This document shows positions 7,609 to 17,710 of a stretch of DNA of 48,813 nt, piece after piece; the first letter of the stretch is position 1; the number at the start of each line of letters is the position of its first letter. This stretch comes from Gemmatimonadota bacterium (GTDB lineage Bacteria > Gemmatimonadota > Gemmatimonadetes > Palauibacterales > Palauibacteraceae): contig JAJDUL010000021.1 of NCBI GenBank assembly GCA_022826685.1, forward strand, positions 1-48,813. Reading direction: 5' to 3'. The translations under genes and the position numbers were made by a program. Under the pieces are notes generated by a model. The model did no database searches, had not been told where the DNA came from, and saw only the letters and a program-made list of their open reading frames with translations.

Positions 7609-10391
7609 GCCGGCCGCGGCGCCCCCTGAGCCGGCCGCGAGGCGGCTCGACCGTCGTATCCGCAGGCGTGCTGGCGCTCGTCATCCTCTCGGCCGCGGGG
7701 TGCGGCGACGAAGCCACGGCGCCGCCCACGGCGACCCCCAACCGACGGCCGACGCCGACGAGCACGATCCCGCCGCAGGAACTGGCGGCCGGCGACACGC
7801 TCACGGTGGACGCGGGGGCCTATTTCACGGATCCGGACGGGGACGCCCTGACGTTCTCGGCCGAGACCTCCGACGCCGGCGTCGCCTCCGTCTCGCTTTC
7901 GGACGCCACCGTCACCGTCGTCGGGGTCGCCCCGGGAGAGGCGCGGGTCACGATCCGGGCGCGCGATCCCGGGGCGCTTCAGGCCCGGCTGGAGTTCAGG
8001 GTCTTCGTGCCCGAGCTGGTGACGGCGGACCACGCCGTGCTTCAGGCGTTCTACGAAGCGACGGGCGGCGAGGGCTGGACCAACGACGACAACTGGCTGA
8101 CGGGGCGGCCGCTCGATACGTGGTACGGCGTCAGGGTGGACGACGACGGGCGGGTGACGGATCTCGACCTCGAATTCAACGGGCTCCGGGGACTTCTCCC
8201 CGCGGAGCTCGGAGACCTGGACCGCCTCCATACCCTTACGCTGTCACGAAACGAACTCGAGGGGACCATCCCGGCGGAGCTGGAGCGACTTCCGATCCTC
8301 CTCCTGCTGAACCTCAGCGACAACCGTTTCGACGGCGAGATCCCGCCGTGGCTCGGCGACTTCAGCTACATGGATCAACTGGATCTCAGCCGCAACGGAT
8401 TCGAGGGGTCGATCCCGGCCGCTCTGGGCAACCTCCGCGACATGCGTCTGCTGGATCTGAGCGACAACGATCTCACCGGACCGATACCGCCCGAACTGGG
8501 GAACCTCACCGCGCTCGAGCTCCTGCTGTTCATGCGCAACGACCTCGAGGGGCCGGTGCCGGAGACGTTCGGGCGCCTGGCGGCGCTGCGCTTCCTGAAC
8601 CTGTCCGGCAACGCCGGGCTTTCCGGCCCGCTGCCCGTCGAATTGACGTCGCTCCGGAGGCTGGTCCAACTCCACCTGGGAGGCTCGGCGCTCTGCGCGC
8701 CCGCCGAGCCCGCCTTCCGGGGCTGGCTGGAGCGCCTCTACAGGCACCGGGTCGCCACGTGCGGGCAGGATGCGTCGATCTTGCTCACGCAGGCCGTACA
8801 GTCATCAGAGTTTCCCGTGCCGCTCGTCGCCGGCGATTCCGCGCTCCTGCGCGTGTTTCTGACAGCCCCCGAGGGCGCGTCCGTCGATTTCCCGGCGGTC
8901 CGGGCCCGGTTCTACCTGGAGGGCTCCGAGACCCACGTCGTCGACATTCCCGCGCAGTCGAATCCCGTGCCGGCGGCGATCGAGGAAGGCGATCTCGCCG
9001 CATCCGCGAACGTCGTGATTCCCGGGCGGATCGTGCAGCCGGGGCTCGAGGTCGTCGTCGAGACGGATCCCGACGGCACGCTCGATCCCGCGCTGGGACT
9101 CACGCGGCGCATTCCCGACACCGGCCGGCGCGCCGTCAACGTCCGGATGATGCCCACGTTCAATCTCACGGTGATCCCGTACGTGCAGACGTCGAACCCG
9201 GACCGCTCGATCGTGAGCCTCGTGAACAGTCTGACCCCGGACCACGAACTCTTCTGGGACACGCATACGCTTCTCCCGATCGGGGGCATGACGGTCACGC
9301 CCCACGAGCCCGTGATGGTATCCACCAACAACCAGAACGCGCTCTTGAGCTACACGGCGGCGATATGGGCGTCGGAGGGGGGGGCCGGGCACTACATGGG
9401 CACGATGACGAACAACGACGGCGGAGGCGTGGCATACATCGGCGGGTTCGCCAGCTTCTCCAGTCATGATCGAGCCGACATCGTAGCGCACGAATTCGGG
9501 CACAACATGAGCCTAAACCATGCTCCTTGCAGCGCGGTCAACCCCGATCCGTGGTATCCCGGGGGGACCGGGCACATCGGCGCGTGGGGATACGATTTTC
9601 GCGACGGCGGGCAAGTCGTTCCGCCGGACAGGGCCGACATCATGGGATACTGCGATCCGCACTGGATCGGGGACTATCACTTCTACAACGCGATGCGCTT
9701 CCGGACCCGCACCGAGCCGCTCGAATCCGCGCCGAGCCCGGCCGCCGACGGCGATGCCCGCTCGCTGCTCCTCTGGGGCGGCGTCAGCGTAGAAGGCGTT
9801 CCCTACCTCGAGCCCGCGTTCGTCCTCGACGCGCCGCCGTCTCCGCCCGTGGACGGCGGCAACTATCGCATCCGTGGCCGGGACGCGTCGGGTGAGGAAC
9901 TGTTCGCCCTGAGCTTCGATATGTGGCGGATCGCCGACGGAGACGGCGGCTCGGGTTTCGCCTTCGCCGTGCCCGTCCGGTCCGGGTGGGCCGAGGGACT
10001 GGCGAGCCTCACTCTCTCGGGGCCTGGAGGATCGTTCACGCTGGACGGGGAGAGTGGCCGGTTTGCGGCGCTCGCGCTGGATCCGGTGACCCGCCGCGTC
10101 CGCGCCCTCCTCCGCGAAGTGCCGCCCGCCGCCCTCGCGGCCGCTTCACCGGCTCAGAGCGTGGCCGAGGCACTGTCCCTCGATCCCGACCTGCAAGTGC
10201 TCGTCAGCCGCGGGATCCCCGACCCCGCCGACTGGGACCGCCAGCAGTAGGGTCGCGCCGGGACGGCTGACCCGCCGCTAGCTGCCAGCCTCCTTCGCGG
10301 TCGCGCAGGTCGGACAGGGCGCCGGTGTCGATCGCGTCTCGAAGCTCGTGGAGTTCGCCGATCGTCACGTCCCGTGCGTCCAGCGCGACGA
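7212..10391 (+). repeat. Tandem duplication, unit 1 (about 3.18 kb)
   Basis: The segment runs from inside the coiled-coil gene, through the LRR-metzincin gene, into sequence matching the 3' end of the minus-strand lipoprotein gene. It is repeated directly at 10392-13542. The 8-base word cgaagcga occurs at both original ends (7212-7219 and 13535-13542) and once at the internal junction (10392-10399), as expected from microhomology-mediated or replication-slippage duplication. Confidence 0.9.
7605..10250 (+). CDS. Lipoprotein with cadherin-like domain, leucine-rich repeats and metzincin protease domain (copy 1)
   Basis: The 881-residue product is predicted to be a surface or periplasmic lipoprotein, with a hydrophobic leader ending SAAGC at Cys33. 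Next come a Pro/Thr-rich linker and a cadherin/Ig-like domain at about 60-125 (PPQELAAGDTLTVDAGAYF, FTDPDGDALTF). Plant-type 24-residue leucine-rich repeats follow at about 140-350, for example LDLSDNDLTGPIPPELGNL. The catalytic part carries HEFGHNMSLNH with His629, Glu630, His633 and His639 as the metzincin HExxHxxxxxH zinc motif. A Met-turn, DIMGYC (Met680), lies 41 residues on. Zinc endopeptidase activity is therefore predicted; the substrate is unknown. The ATG overlaps the stop of the coiled-coil gene. LRRs probably bind a protein or glycan target and direct cleavage. Confidence 0.88.
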   Translation: MSRPRRPLSRPRGGSTVVSAGVLALVILSAAGCGDEATAPPTATPNRRPTPTSTIPPQELAAGDTLTVDAGAYFTDPDGDALTFSAETSDAGVASVSLSDATVTVVGVAPGEARVTIRARDPGALQARLEFRVFVPELVTADHAVLQAFYEATGGEGWTNDDNWLTGRPLDTWYGVRVDDDGRVTDLDLEFNGLRGLLPAELGDLDRLHTLTLSRNELEGTIPAELERLPILLLLNLSDNRFDGEIPPWLGDFSYMDQLDLSRNGFEGSIPAALGNLRDMRLLDLSDNDLTGPIPPELGNLTALELLLFMRNDLEGPVPETFGRLAALRFLNLSGNAGLSGPLPVELTSLRRLVQLHLGGSALCAPAEPAFRGWLERLYRHRVATCGQDASILLTQAVQSSEFPVPLVAGDSALLRVFLTAPEGASVDFPAVRARFYLEGSETHVVDIPAQSNPVPAAIEEGDLAASANVVIPGRIVQPGLEVVVETDPDGTLDPALGLTRRIPDTGRRAVNVRMMPTFNLTVIPYVQTSNPDRSIVSLVNSLTPDHELFWDTHTLLPIGGMTVTPHEPVMVSTNNQNALLSYTAAIWASEGGAGHYMGTMTNNDGGGVAYIGGFASFSSHDRADIVAHEFGHNMSLNHAPCSAVNPDPWYPGGTGHIGAWGYDFRDGGQVVPPDRADIMGYCDPHWIGDYHFYNAMRFRTRTEPLESAPSPAADGDARSLLLWGGVSVEGVPYLEPAFVLDAPPSPPVDGGNYRIRGRDASGEELFALSFDMWRIADGDGGSGFAFAVPVRSGWAEGLASLTLSGPGGSFTLDGESGRFAALALDPVTRRVRALLREVPPAALAAASPAQSVAEALSLDPDLQVLVSRGIPDPADWDRQQ

Positions 10392-10399
10392 CGAAGCGA
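10270..10399 (-). pseudogene. Truncated copy of the 3' end of the lipoprotein gene at 13428-14150
   Basis: Read on the minus strand, this encodes VALDARDVTIGELHELRDAI, close to the C-terminus of the intact lipoprotein (VALDARDVTIDELHELRDAI). It lacks everything upstream because the duplication breakpoint falls at 10392-10399. It also lost the stop codon through a small insertion or deletion near 10280-10290. It has no start of its own. It is the scar that proves the direction of the tandem duplication. Confidence 0.85.
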
Positions 10400-10788
10400 A
10401 GCTCGGGGAGGCCATGGGGAAGCTCGACGCGCGGGCGGCGGCGCTCCGCAAGTTCTATAATGATTGCGACGCCCGGCTGGCGGTCATGGACCGCTGCAAC
10501 CGCGACATCGAGGAATCGCATCGCCTCGAGGAGCTGTCGGGCAAGGCCGATGTCGTCATCGCCGAAGCCGAGGGCACGATCCAGGCGCTCGCGCTGCAGT
10601 TCGTGGCCGAGGCCCGGAACATCGCGGAGGCGCTCGGAGGGGTTGCCACGGTGGGGATCAAGTCGCTTGCCGGTGAGGTGCCGGTGGACAACATCGAGTA
10701 CCTCGCGGACCACATCATCGAGAGTTCCGACCGGGAACGCTCCGCGATCGAGGATCTGGAGCGCCAGCTGTCGCACGCAGCCCAATGA
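10348..10788 (+). CDS. 5'-truncated second copy of the coiled-coil protein gene (possibly still expressed)
   Basis: This open frame of 146 codons fuses 17 codons read antisense through the lipoprotein remnant to the last 132 codons of the coiled-coil gene. The membrane hairpin and N-terminal half are missing. Possible starts are GTG 10348 or, more plausibly, ATG 10414, which has GGGGAGG two bases upstream. The frame is intact, and against the parent copy I count about 16 silent and 5 replacement codon changes (such as Q to H, V to I, A to V). That excess of silent changes suggests the coding sequence has been constrained. Its stop again overlaps the start of the following LRR-metzincin gene in an ATGA, so it could serve as a coupling leader. 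A decaying pseudogene is the alternative. Confidence 0.55.
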   Translation: MEFADRHVPCVQRDDEAKLGEAMGKLDARAAALRKFYNDCDARLAVMDRCNRDIEESHRLEELSGKADVVIAEAEGTIQALALQFVAEARNIAEALGGVATVGIKSLAGEVPVDNIEYLADHIIESSDRERSAIEDLERQLSHAAQ

Positions 10789-13542
10789 GCCGGTCGCGAA
10801 GAGGCACGCCCGTCGTCTCGGCGTGCGTGTTGGCGCTCGTCATCCTCACGGCTGCGGCGTGCGGCGACGAAGCCACGGCGCCGCCCACGGCGACCCCCAA
10901 CCGCCGGCCGACGCCGACGAGCACGATCCCGCCGCAGGAACTGGCGGCCGGCGACACGCTCACGGTGGACGCGGGGGCCTATTTCACGGATCCGGACGGG
11001 AACGCCCTGACGTTCTCGGTTGAGACCTCCGACGCCGGCGTCGCCTCCGTCTCGCTGTCGGACGCCACCGTCACCGTCGTCGGCGTCGCTCCGGGAGAGG
11101 CGCGGGTCACGATCCGGGCGCGCGATCCCGGGGCGTTGCAAGCCCGACTGGAGTTCAGGGTCCTCGTACCCGAGCTCGTGACGGCGGACCACGTCGTGCT
11201 CCAGGCGCTCTACGAAGCGACGGGAGGCGAGGGCTGGACCCACGACGACAACTGGCTGTCGGGGCGGCCGCTCGATACGTGGTACGGCGTCAGGGTGGAC
11301 GACGACGGGCGGGTGACGGATCTCGACCTCGAATTCAACGGGCTCCGGGGACGTCTCCCCGCGGAGCTCGGAGACCTGGACCGGCTCCATACCCTCACAC
11401 TGTCACGAAACGAACTCGAGGGGACCATCCCGGCGGAGCTGGGGCGACTGCCGATCCTCCTCCTCCTGAACCTCAGCGACAACCGTTTCGACGGCGAGAT
11501 CCCGCCGTGGCTCGGCAACTTCAGCTACATGGACCAACTGGATCTCAGCCGCAACGGATTCGAGGGGCCGATCCCGGCCGCGCTGGGCAACCTCCGCGAC
11601 ATGCGTCTGCTGGATCTGAGCGACAACGATCTCATCGGACCGATACCGCCCGAACTGGGGAACCTCACCGCGCTCGAGGTCCTGCTGTTCATGCGCAACG
11701 TCCTCGAGGGGCCGGTGCCGGAGACGTTCGGGCGCTTGGCGGCGCTGCGCTTTCTCAATCTGACGGGGAACGCCGGACTGTCCGGCCCCCTGCCGGCATC
11801 GCTGACGGAGCTTTTCTCGCTCAGCGAACTTCATGTGGGCGGTACGGCCCTCTGCGCCCCCGCCGAGCGCGCGTTTGCAGACTGGCTGGAGGAGCTGCGC
11901 AGACATCGCGTCTCCCCCTGTGGGCACGATGGCACCGTGCTCCTGACCCAGGCGGTCCAGTCCGCGGGCTTTCCCGTGCCGCTCGTCGCCGGCGACTCGG
12001 CGCTTCTCCGCGTGTTCCTGACGGCGCCCGAAGGTTCGGCTGTCGACTACCCGCGCGTCCGGGCCCGGTTCTACGTGGACGACGCGGAGGTGCACGTCGC
12101 CGACATCCCCGCACAATCGAACCCTGTGCCGGTCGAGGTCGACGAGGGGTCGCTGGAGGCATCGGCCAACGCCGTCATCCCCGGACAGGTCATGCAGCCG
12201 GGTCTGGAGGTCGTCGTCGAGACGGACCCGGACGCGACGCTCGACCCGACGCTCGGACTCACGCGGCGCATCCCCGAAACCGGCCGTCTCCCGGTGGACG
12301 TTCGACGGATGCCCACGTTCGATGTCACGGTGGTGCCGTTCCTGTATGCTCCCAGTCCGGACCGGTCGATCGTCGACATCGTCCAGAATCTGACCCCGGA
12401 GCACGAGCTGCTCTGGGAAACGCGTACGTTCCTGCCGATCGGAGATTTCTCCCTCACCAGGCACGAACCGGTCACGACATCTTCCAGAAACCAAGGCACC
12501 CTGCTCGGCGAGACGGCCGCAATTCGTGCCGCGGAAGGGGGGACCGGGTACTACATGGGGACGATGGCGAACAGCGACGGAGGCGGCCTGGGCCAAAACC
12601 CCGGGTTCGTGACGTTCTCGGACCCCCGTGCCGACATCATCGCGCACGAATTCGGGCACAACCTGAGCCTCAGCCACGCCCCGTGTAACGCATACGGCGT
12701 CGATCCCTGGTATCCCGTCCCCGGCGGGCTGATCGGCGCGTGGGGCTACGATTTTCGGGACGGCGGGAGGCTCGTTCCGCCGGACTCCCCGGATCTCATG
12801 GGATACTGTCCGCCCTTACACTGGATCGGGGACTACCACTTCTTCAACGCGATGCGCCGCCGGATGCGGACGGAAGGCGCGGCTGCCGCCGGGGATGCGG
12901 CGCTGGCCAGGGGTGACCGCATGCTCCTGCTCTGGGGCGGCATCGACAACGCGGGGGTTCCGTACCTGGAGCCGGCCTTCATCGTCGACGCTCCACCGGC
13001 GCTACCGGGGTCCGAAGGCGAATACACGATCCGCGGGAGCGACGCGGCGGGCCGGGACCTCTTCGAGTTGCACTTCGAAATGCCCCGGATCGGAGACGGG
13101 GACGGAGCGTCGAGCTTCGCCTTCGCGCTGCCGGTTCGGTCCGGGTGGGCCGAGGGACTGGCGAGCCTCACCCTCTCGGGGCCCGGCGGATCGGCCACGC
13201 TGGACGACGAGAGTGGCCGGAGCGCGGCGCTCGCGCTGGATCCGGTGAGCGGCCGCGTCCGTGCCCTCCTCCGCGAGGTACCGCCCGCCGCCCTCGCGGC
13301 CGCTTCACTGGCTCACGGCGTGGCCGAGGCGCTGTCCCTCGATCCCGACCTGCAAGTACAGGTCAGCCGCGGGATCCCGGACCCCGCGGATTGGGACCGC
13401 TAGTGTCGGACCGCGGCTGACCCGCCGCTAACGCCCTTCCCGGTCGCGCAGGTCGGCCAGCGCGTCGGTGTCGATCGCATCTCGAAGCTCGTGGAGCTCG
13501 TCGATCGTCACGTCCCGTGCGTCCAGCGCGACGACGAAGCGA
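10392..13542 (+). repeat. Tandem duplication, unit 2 (about 3.15 kb)
   Basis: Direct repeat of unit 1 in the same orientation. The shared word cgaagcga marks its two ends. Similarity is uneven: the coiled-coil end, the cadherin/LRR part and the C-terminal tail are nearly the same as unit 1. The protease-domain region (about 8590-9975 against 11752-13135) is much more diverged. The unit is about 37 bases shorter overall. Confidence 0.9.
10785..13403 (+). CDS. Lipoprotein with cadherin-like domain, leucine-rich repeats and metzincin protease domain (copy 2)
   Basis: The 872-residue paralog of the product of 7605-10250 has the same layout: leader ending TAAAC at Cys26, cadherin-like domain, plant-type LRRs, and zinc motif HEFGHNLSLSH with His621, Glu622, His625 and His631. 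Its Met-turn DLMGYC (Met672) keeps the same 41-residue spacing, so it should be an active metzincin. The first 340 residues and the last 110 are almost unchanged from copy 1. The middle, including the region before and around the active site, has many replacements, suggesting a changed substrate. The ATG overlaps the stop of the truncated coiled-coil frame. Confidence 0.88.
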   Translation: MSRSRRGTPVVSACVLALVILTAAACGDEATAPPTATPNRRPTPTSTIPPQELAAGDTLTVDAGAYFTDPDGNALTFSVETSDAGVASVSLSDATVTVVGVAPGEARVTIRARDPGALQARLEFRVLVPELVTADHVVLQALYEATGGEGWTHDDNWLSGRPLDTWYGVRVDDDGRVTDLDLEFNGLRGRLPAELGDLDRLHTLTLSRNELEGTIPAELGRLPILLLLNLSDNRFDGEIPPWLGNFSYMDQLDLSRNGFEGPIPAALGNLRDMRLLDLSDNDLIGPIPPELGNLTALEVLLFMRNVLEGPVPETFGRLAALRFLNLTGNAGLSGPLPASLTELFSLSELHVGGTALCAPAERAFADWLEELRRHRVSPCGHDGTVLLTQAVQSAGFPVPLVAGDSALLRVFLTAPEGSAVDYPRVRARFYVDDAEVHVADIPAQSNPVPVEVDEGSLEASANAVIPGQVMQPGLEVVVETDPDATLDPTLGLTRRIPETGRLPVDVRRMPTFDVTVVPFLYAPSPDRSIVDIVQNLTPEHELLWETRTFLPIGDFSLTRHEPVTTSSRNQGTLLGETAAIRAAEGGTGYYMGTMANSDGGGLGQNPGFVTFSDPRADIIAHEFGHNLSLSHAPCNAYGVDPWYPVPGGLIGAWGYDFRDGGRLVPPDSPDLMGYCPPLHWIGDYHFFNAMRRRMRTEGAAAAGDAALARGDRMLLLWGGIDNAGVPYLEPAFIVDAPPALPGSEGEYTIRGSDAAGRDLFELHFEMPRIGDGDGASSFAFALPVRSGWAEGLASLTLSGPGGSATLDDESGRSAALALDPVSGRVRALLREVPPAALAAASLAHGVAEALSLDPDLQVQVSRGIPDPADWDR

Positions 13543-14150
13543 CTCTCGACGAACCAGGTGAACTCCGCGCGGCCTCGGTCGCCGCGCGTGCGGCGGAACT
13601 CCTCCATGGCCGGATAGCCTTCGTAGTCAATCGTGCGTGCCCACCCTCGGTCGCTCTCCTCGTCGACCGAGAGGTCGAGCCACTCCAGGAAGCCCTCAGA
13701 GCCGATCACCGGCATCGCGCCGATGTCGGCGATGGAGACTTCGACCTCGGCGCCGCCGCTCCCCTCGTACTCGGCCTCGGCCACGGACATGTGGAACCCC
13801 AGAGCGCCGCCCGTCGCCCCCTCGCGCGAGGTCCGCCTCAGATTCCCCGCCCGCTCGGGCAGAAAGTCGTAGAACTCGCGGAAGTGGATCGGCTGATCGA
13901 CCAGCGTCTCGCCGCCCAGTTCCTCGGCGAGGTCGGACATGTGCTCGCCGACCTCCTCCAGCGCGTCGGTGATGCTCTCCGCGATGTCGTCGGCGGCATC
14001 GCGCAGATCTTCCCGCACTTCCTCCGCTTCGTCCCGCGCCTCAGCGTCGTCGATGACGATGCAGCCGGCCGACGTGAGACCGCAGAAGAGGGCGCCCGCG
14101 AGGGCGATCCGCCGCGTGGGACGGTCGAGAGAGCGACGATTCCAGGACAT
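13428..14150 (-). CDS. Hypothetical lipoprotein with acidic helical N-terminus
   Basis: From the ATG at 14150, preceded by GAGGAAAG on the minus strand, the product is 240 residues. A basic, hydrophobic signal ends in the lipobox TSAGC at about residue 29, giving a predicted lipoprotein. Residues about 35-75 are very acidic and helical (DEAEEVREDL, DAADDIAESI). The rest is mixed alpha/beta with no family I recognise. It converges on the second LRR-metzincin gene, with 24 bases between the two stops. Its 3' end was copied into 10270-10399. Longer in-frame extension to 14588 lacks a ribosome site and overlaps the divergent gene, so I rejected it. Confidence 0.7.
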   Translation of the reverse strand: MSWNRRSLDRPTRRIALAGALFCGLTSAGCIVIDDAEARDEAEEVREDLRDAADDIAESITDALEEVGEHMSDLAEELGGETLVDQPIHFREFYDFLPERAGNLRRTSREGATGGALGFHMSVAEAEYEGSGGAEVEVSIADIGAMPVIGSEGFLEWLDLSVDEESDRGWARTIDYEGYPAMEEFRRTRGDRGRAEFTWFVESRFVVALDARDVTIDELHELRDAIDTDALADLRDREGR

Positions 14151-14277
14151 CTCTTTCCTCCAGACGCTGAACGCATGGTTTTCAGGGGCCTGTGCGCGTC
14201 TACGCGCCTGGCCGGCGGGAAGTGTCAGACGGCTCTGCCGCGAGGCCCCGCGCGGCGGTGCCGAAGCCGTCGGGCCG

Positions 14278-14306
14278 TTGACCGGCGCGGCATGCGGTTC
14301 GATGCT
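14278..14306 (+). promoter_or_regulatory. Possible promoter of the sugar operon
   Basis: TTGACC at 14278-14283 is a near-consensus -35 box. GATGCT at 14301-14306, 17 bases on, is a weak -10. It lies in the 162-base divergent gap between the lipoprotein gene and the first sugar-operon gene. A start of transcription near 14313 would make that mRNA leaderless. The -10 match is poor, so confidence is low. Confidence 0.22.
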
Positions 14307-14312
14307 GTTCCG

Positions 14313-16570
14313 ATGAACGCCCCCCCGTCCCGTCCCGCCGCTTCCCCCCGGGCTCGCATCGCGGCGCTGGAGCGCGAGGACAAGTGGTTTCTGGGGGGGC
14401 TGGACGGCGTGGTGTGGGCGCCGCCGTTTCCGCAGTGGCTGCACCGGCCGGGGTTCTGGGATCCGGTTCACCTGCTGCAGCAAGAGGTCGGCCCGGGGTT
14501 CTCGGTGGCCCTCGTGGGCGGGGACGGGGCGGAATTCCCGCTCCGAGGTGGTACCGGCGGCCCGGACGGTCGCGAGCCGACGCCGCACCGGTGGCGGCCC
14601 GGGCGGCTGGTCGCCACGTGGTCGGACGAGCGCGGCCTCACCTTCGAGGAGCGCCGCCAGGTGCTGCCGGGCGGCATTCTGGAATCTTCATGGCACGTCG
14701 CGGCCGGACTCGAGGGCTATGTCGTCGGCTTCACCGCGCAGCCGGCGGACGCGGCGGACGGAGTGGAACCCACGGCGACCGGGGTGGGCTGGACGCGGAC
14801 CGTCTCGGACCGGCGCGGGCAGGAACTGGTCCTGCGCATGGAACTCGCGGGCTCCGTTTCGCCCGTTTGGCGGCGCATCGTGCCGTCCGAGGGGCGCGCC
14901 GCGCCCGAGTGGAGGCATTCGCCCTTCACGGAAGGCGGCGGTGCCCCGGGGAACGCCGCGGCCCCAGGTGCCGGCCCCGCGTCCGGCCCGAATTCCGACC
15001 CGGGAGAACACCGTTCCGGGTGGATCTGGATCGCCGTCGCGCTTCGGCTCGGAGGAATAGACGACGGCGGCCCCCCGACCTTCCGTCTGACCCTCCGCCT
15101 CCGGGGCGCCGAAGCCCGGGGCCCGGCTCCGACGTCCGGGACGGCCTCCGCCTGGGAGTCCTTCTTCGGCGATTTTCCGCATTTCGAGAGCGGCGACCCG
15201 TATCTCGACCGCTATTTCGACTATCGCATCTACGGCCTCGGCCTGAACCGCATCGAGGGTCGATGGGGCCCCGTGCGGCATCCCGCCATCGCCGAGGGCC
15301 CGGAGTACTTTCACGTGCCGATCGCCTACAGCGCGCAGTGTCACATGATGGAGATGCGCTGGCGGAAGGGCGGACGGGAGGCGTGGGGCTCTCTCCTGAA
15401 CTTCGTCGACAACCCGAAGCCCGACGACTCTTTCCACGGCCGCCTGTATCCCGAGCGTCTCGAGGGGACCGATTTCTACCACGCGAACTGGGGCGACGCG
15501 CTGCTCGCGGTCGATGACATGCACCCCGATGCGGCGGCGCTGGCCCGCTGCTACGAGGGGCTGTCGCTCTACGCGCGCTGGCTGACGGCGGAGCGCGACC
15601 CCGAGGCGTCCGGCATGTTCACCGTCACGAACCACTTCGAAACGGGACAGGAGTACATGTCGCGCTACATGGCCGTGGACGGGGAGGCCGACGTGGCGGG
15701 GTGGAGTCCCCGGCTCCGCCTCAAGGGGATCGACGTCACCGTGTACGCGCACCAGTTGTTCCGCGCGCTCGGCTCGGTGGCGCGCCGCCTGCAGCGGCCG
15801 GGTGACGAGGCCGAGTGGCGTGGGCTCGCGGACCGGTGCTGGAAGGCGATCGACGAACGCATGTGGTCGACGACGGCCAGGCTGTTCACGGACGTGGACG
15901 GACGCACCGGCGAGCGGACCGGCGTGAAGGCCGCGGTTGGATTTTATCCACTGCTCACCGGCCGCATGGATGGGGTCCGCCTCGCAGCCCTGCTCGACCA
16001 CCTCGAGGATCCCCGGACGTTCGGCACGCGTTTTCCGCTGCCTTCGTCGAGCGTGGACGATCCGCGATTCTCGGCGGAGGGCATCTGGCGGGGGAAGCGC
16101 CGCAACTGCCCGTGGAACGGACGAGCCTGGCCGATGACGACGAGCCACGTGATCGAGGGCCTGCTGCGCTGCTGGCGTGGCGGGAGCGCGCGGGCCGGCG
16201 CGCTGGCGGCGGACCTGCTCAACCGCTTCGCGCGCATGATGTTCACCGACGGCGACCCCTCGCGTCCCAACTGCTTCGAGCATTACAACCCGCACACGGG
16301 CCGCGCGTGCCATTTCCGGGGCATCGACGACTACCAGCACTCGTGGATCCTCGATCTGCTGGCGCGCGGATTCGCCGGGCTTCACGTGGACGCGTCGGGC
16401 ATCGAGGTAGGTCCGCTGCCGGGCGGTCCCGAGCGCGTGTCGCTGGGACCCGTCGTCGCCCGGGGCCGGGAGCTGCACGTCGACGTGGAGCCCGAAGGGA
16501 TGAGCGTCACGGTGGACGGCGAGCGGTTCGACGGGCCGCGTGGCGAGGCGCTGCGGGTGCCGTGGGCCCC

Positions 16571-16574
<4 letters not shown>
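14313..16574 (+). CDS. (alpha/alpha)6-barrel glycoside hydrolase, MGH1-like
   Basis: The product is 753 residues from ATG 14313; an in-frame ATG at 14292 is the alternative start. No signal peptide is seen, so it is probably cytoplasmic. The first 270 residues look like a beta-sandwich. The C-terminal 450 resemble the mannosylglycerate hydrolase-like/GH63-type six-hairpin domain: VTNHFETGQEYMSRY contains the acid-rich catalytic-site motif of this group, and RNCPWNGRAWPMTTSHVIEGL matches the conserved WRGPIWP-like segment. It likely hydrolyses an alpha-linked di- or oligosaccharide imported by the ABC system encoded just downstream. The exact substrate cannot be read from the sequence. It is the first gene of the operon and overlaps the next by four bases (GTGA). 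Confidence 0.8.

Positions 16575-17706
<1,132 letters not shown>

Positions 17707-17710
<4 letters not shown>

Noticed and set aside
7212..13542. The duplicated segment as a transposon or CRISPR-like element
   Set aside because: There are only two units, no transposase, no terminal inverted repeats and no target-site duplication; the microhomology junction explains it.
13491..14312. A 274-codon upstream extension of the first glycosidase gene
   Set aside because: It runs antisense through the intact minus-strand lipoprotein gene, has no signal peptide or domain, and a good start exists at 14313.
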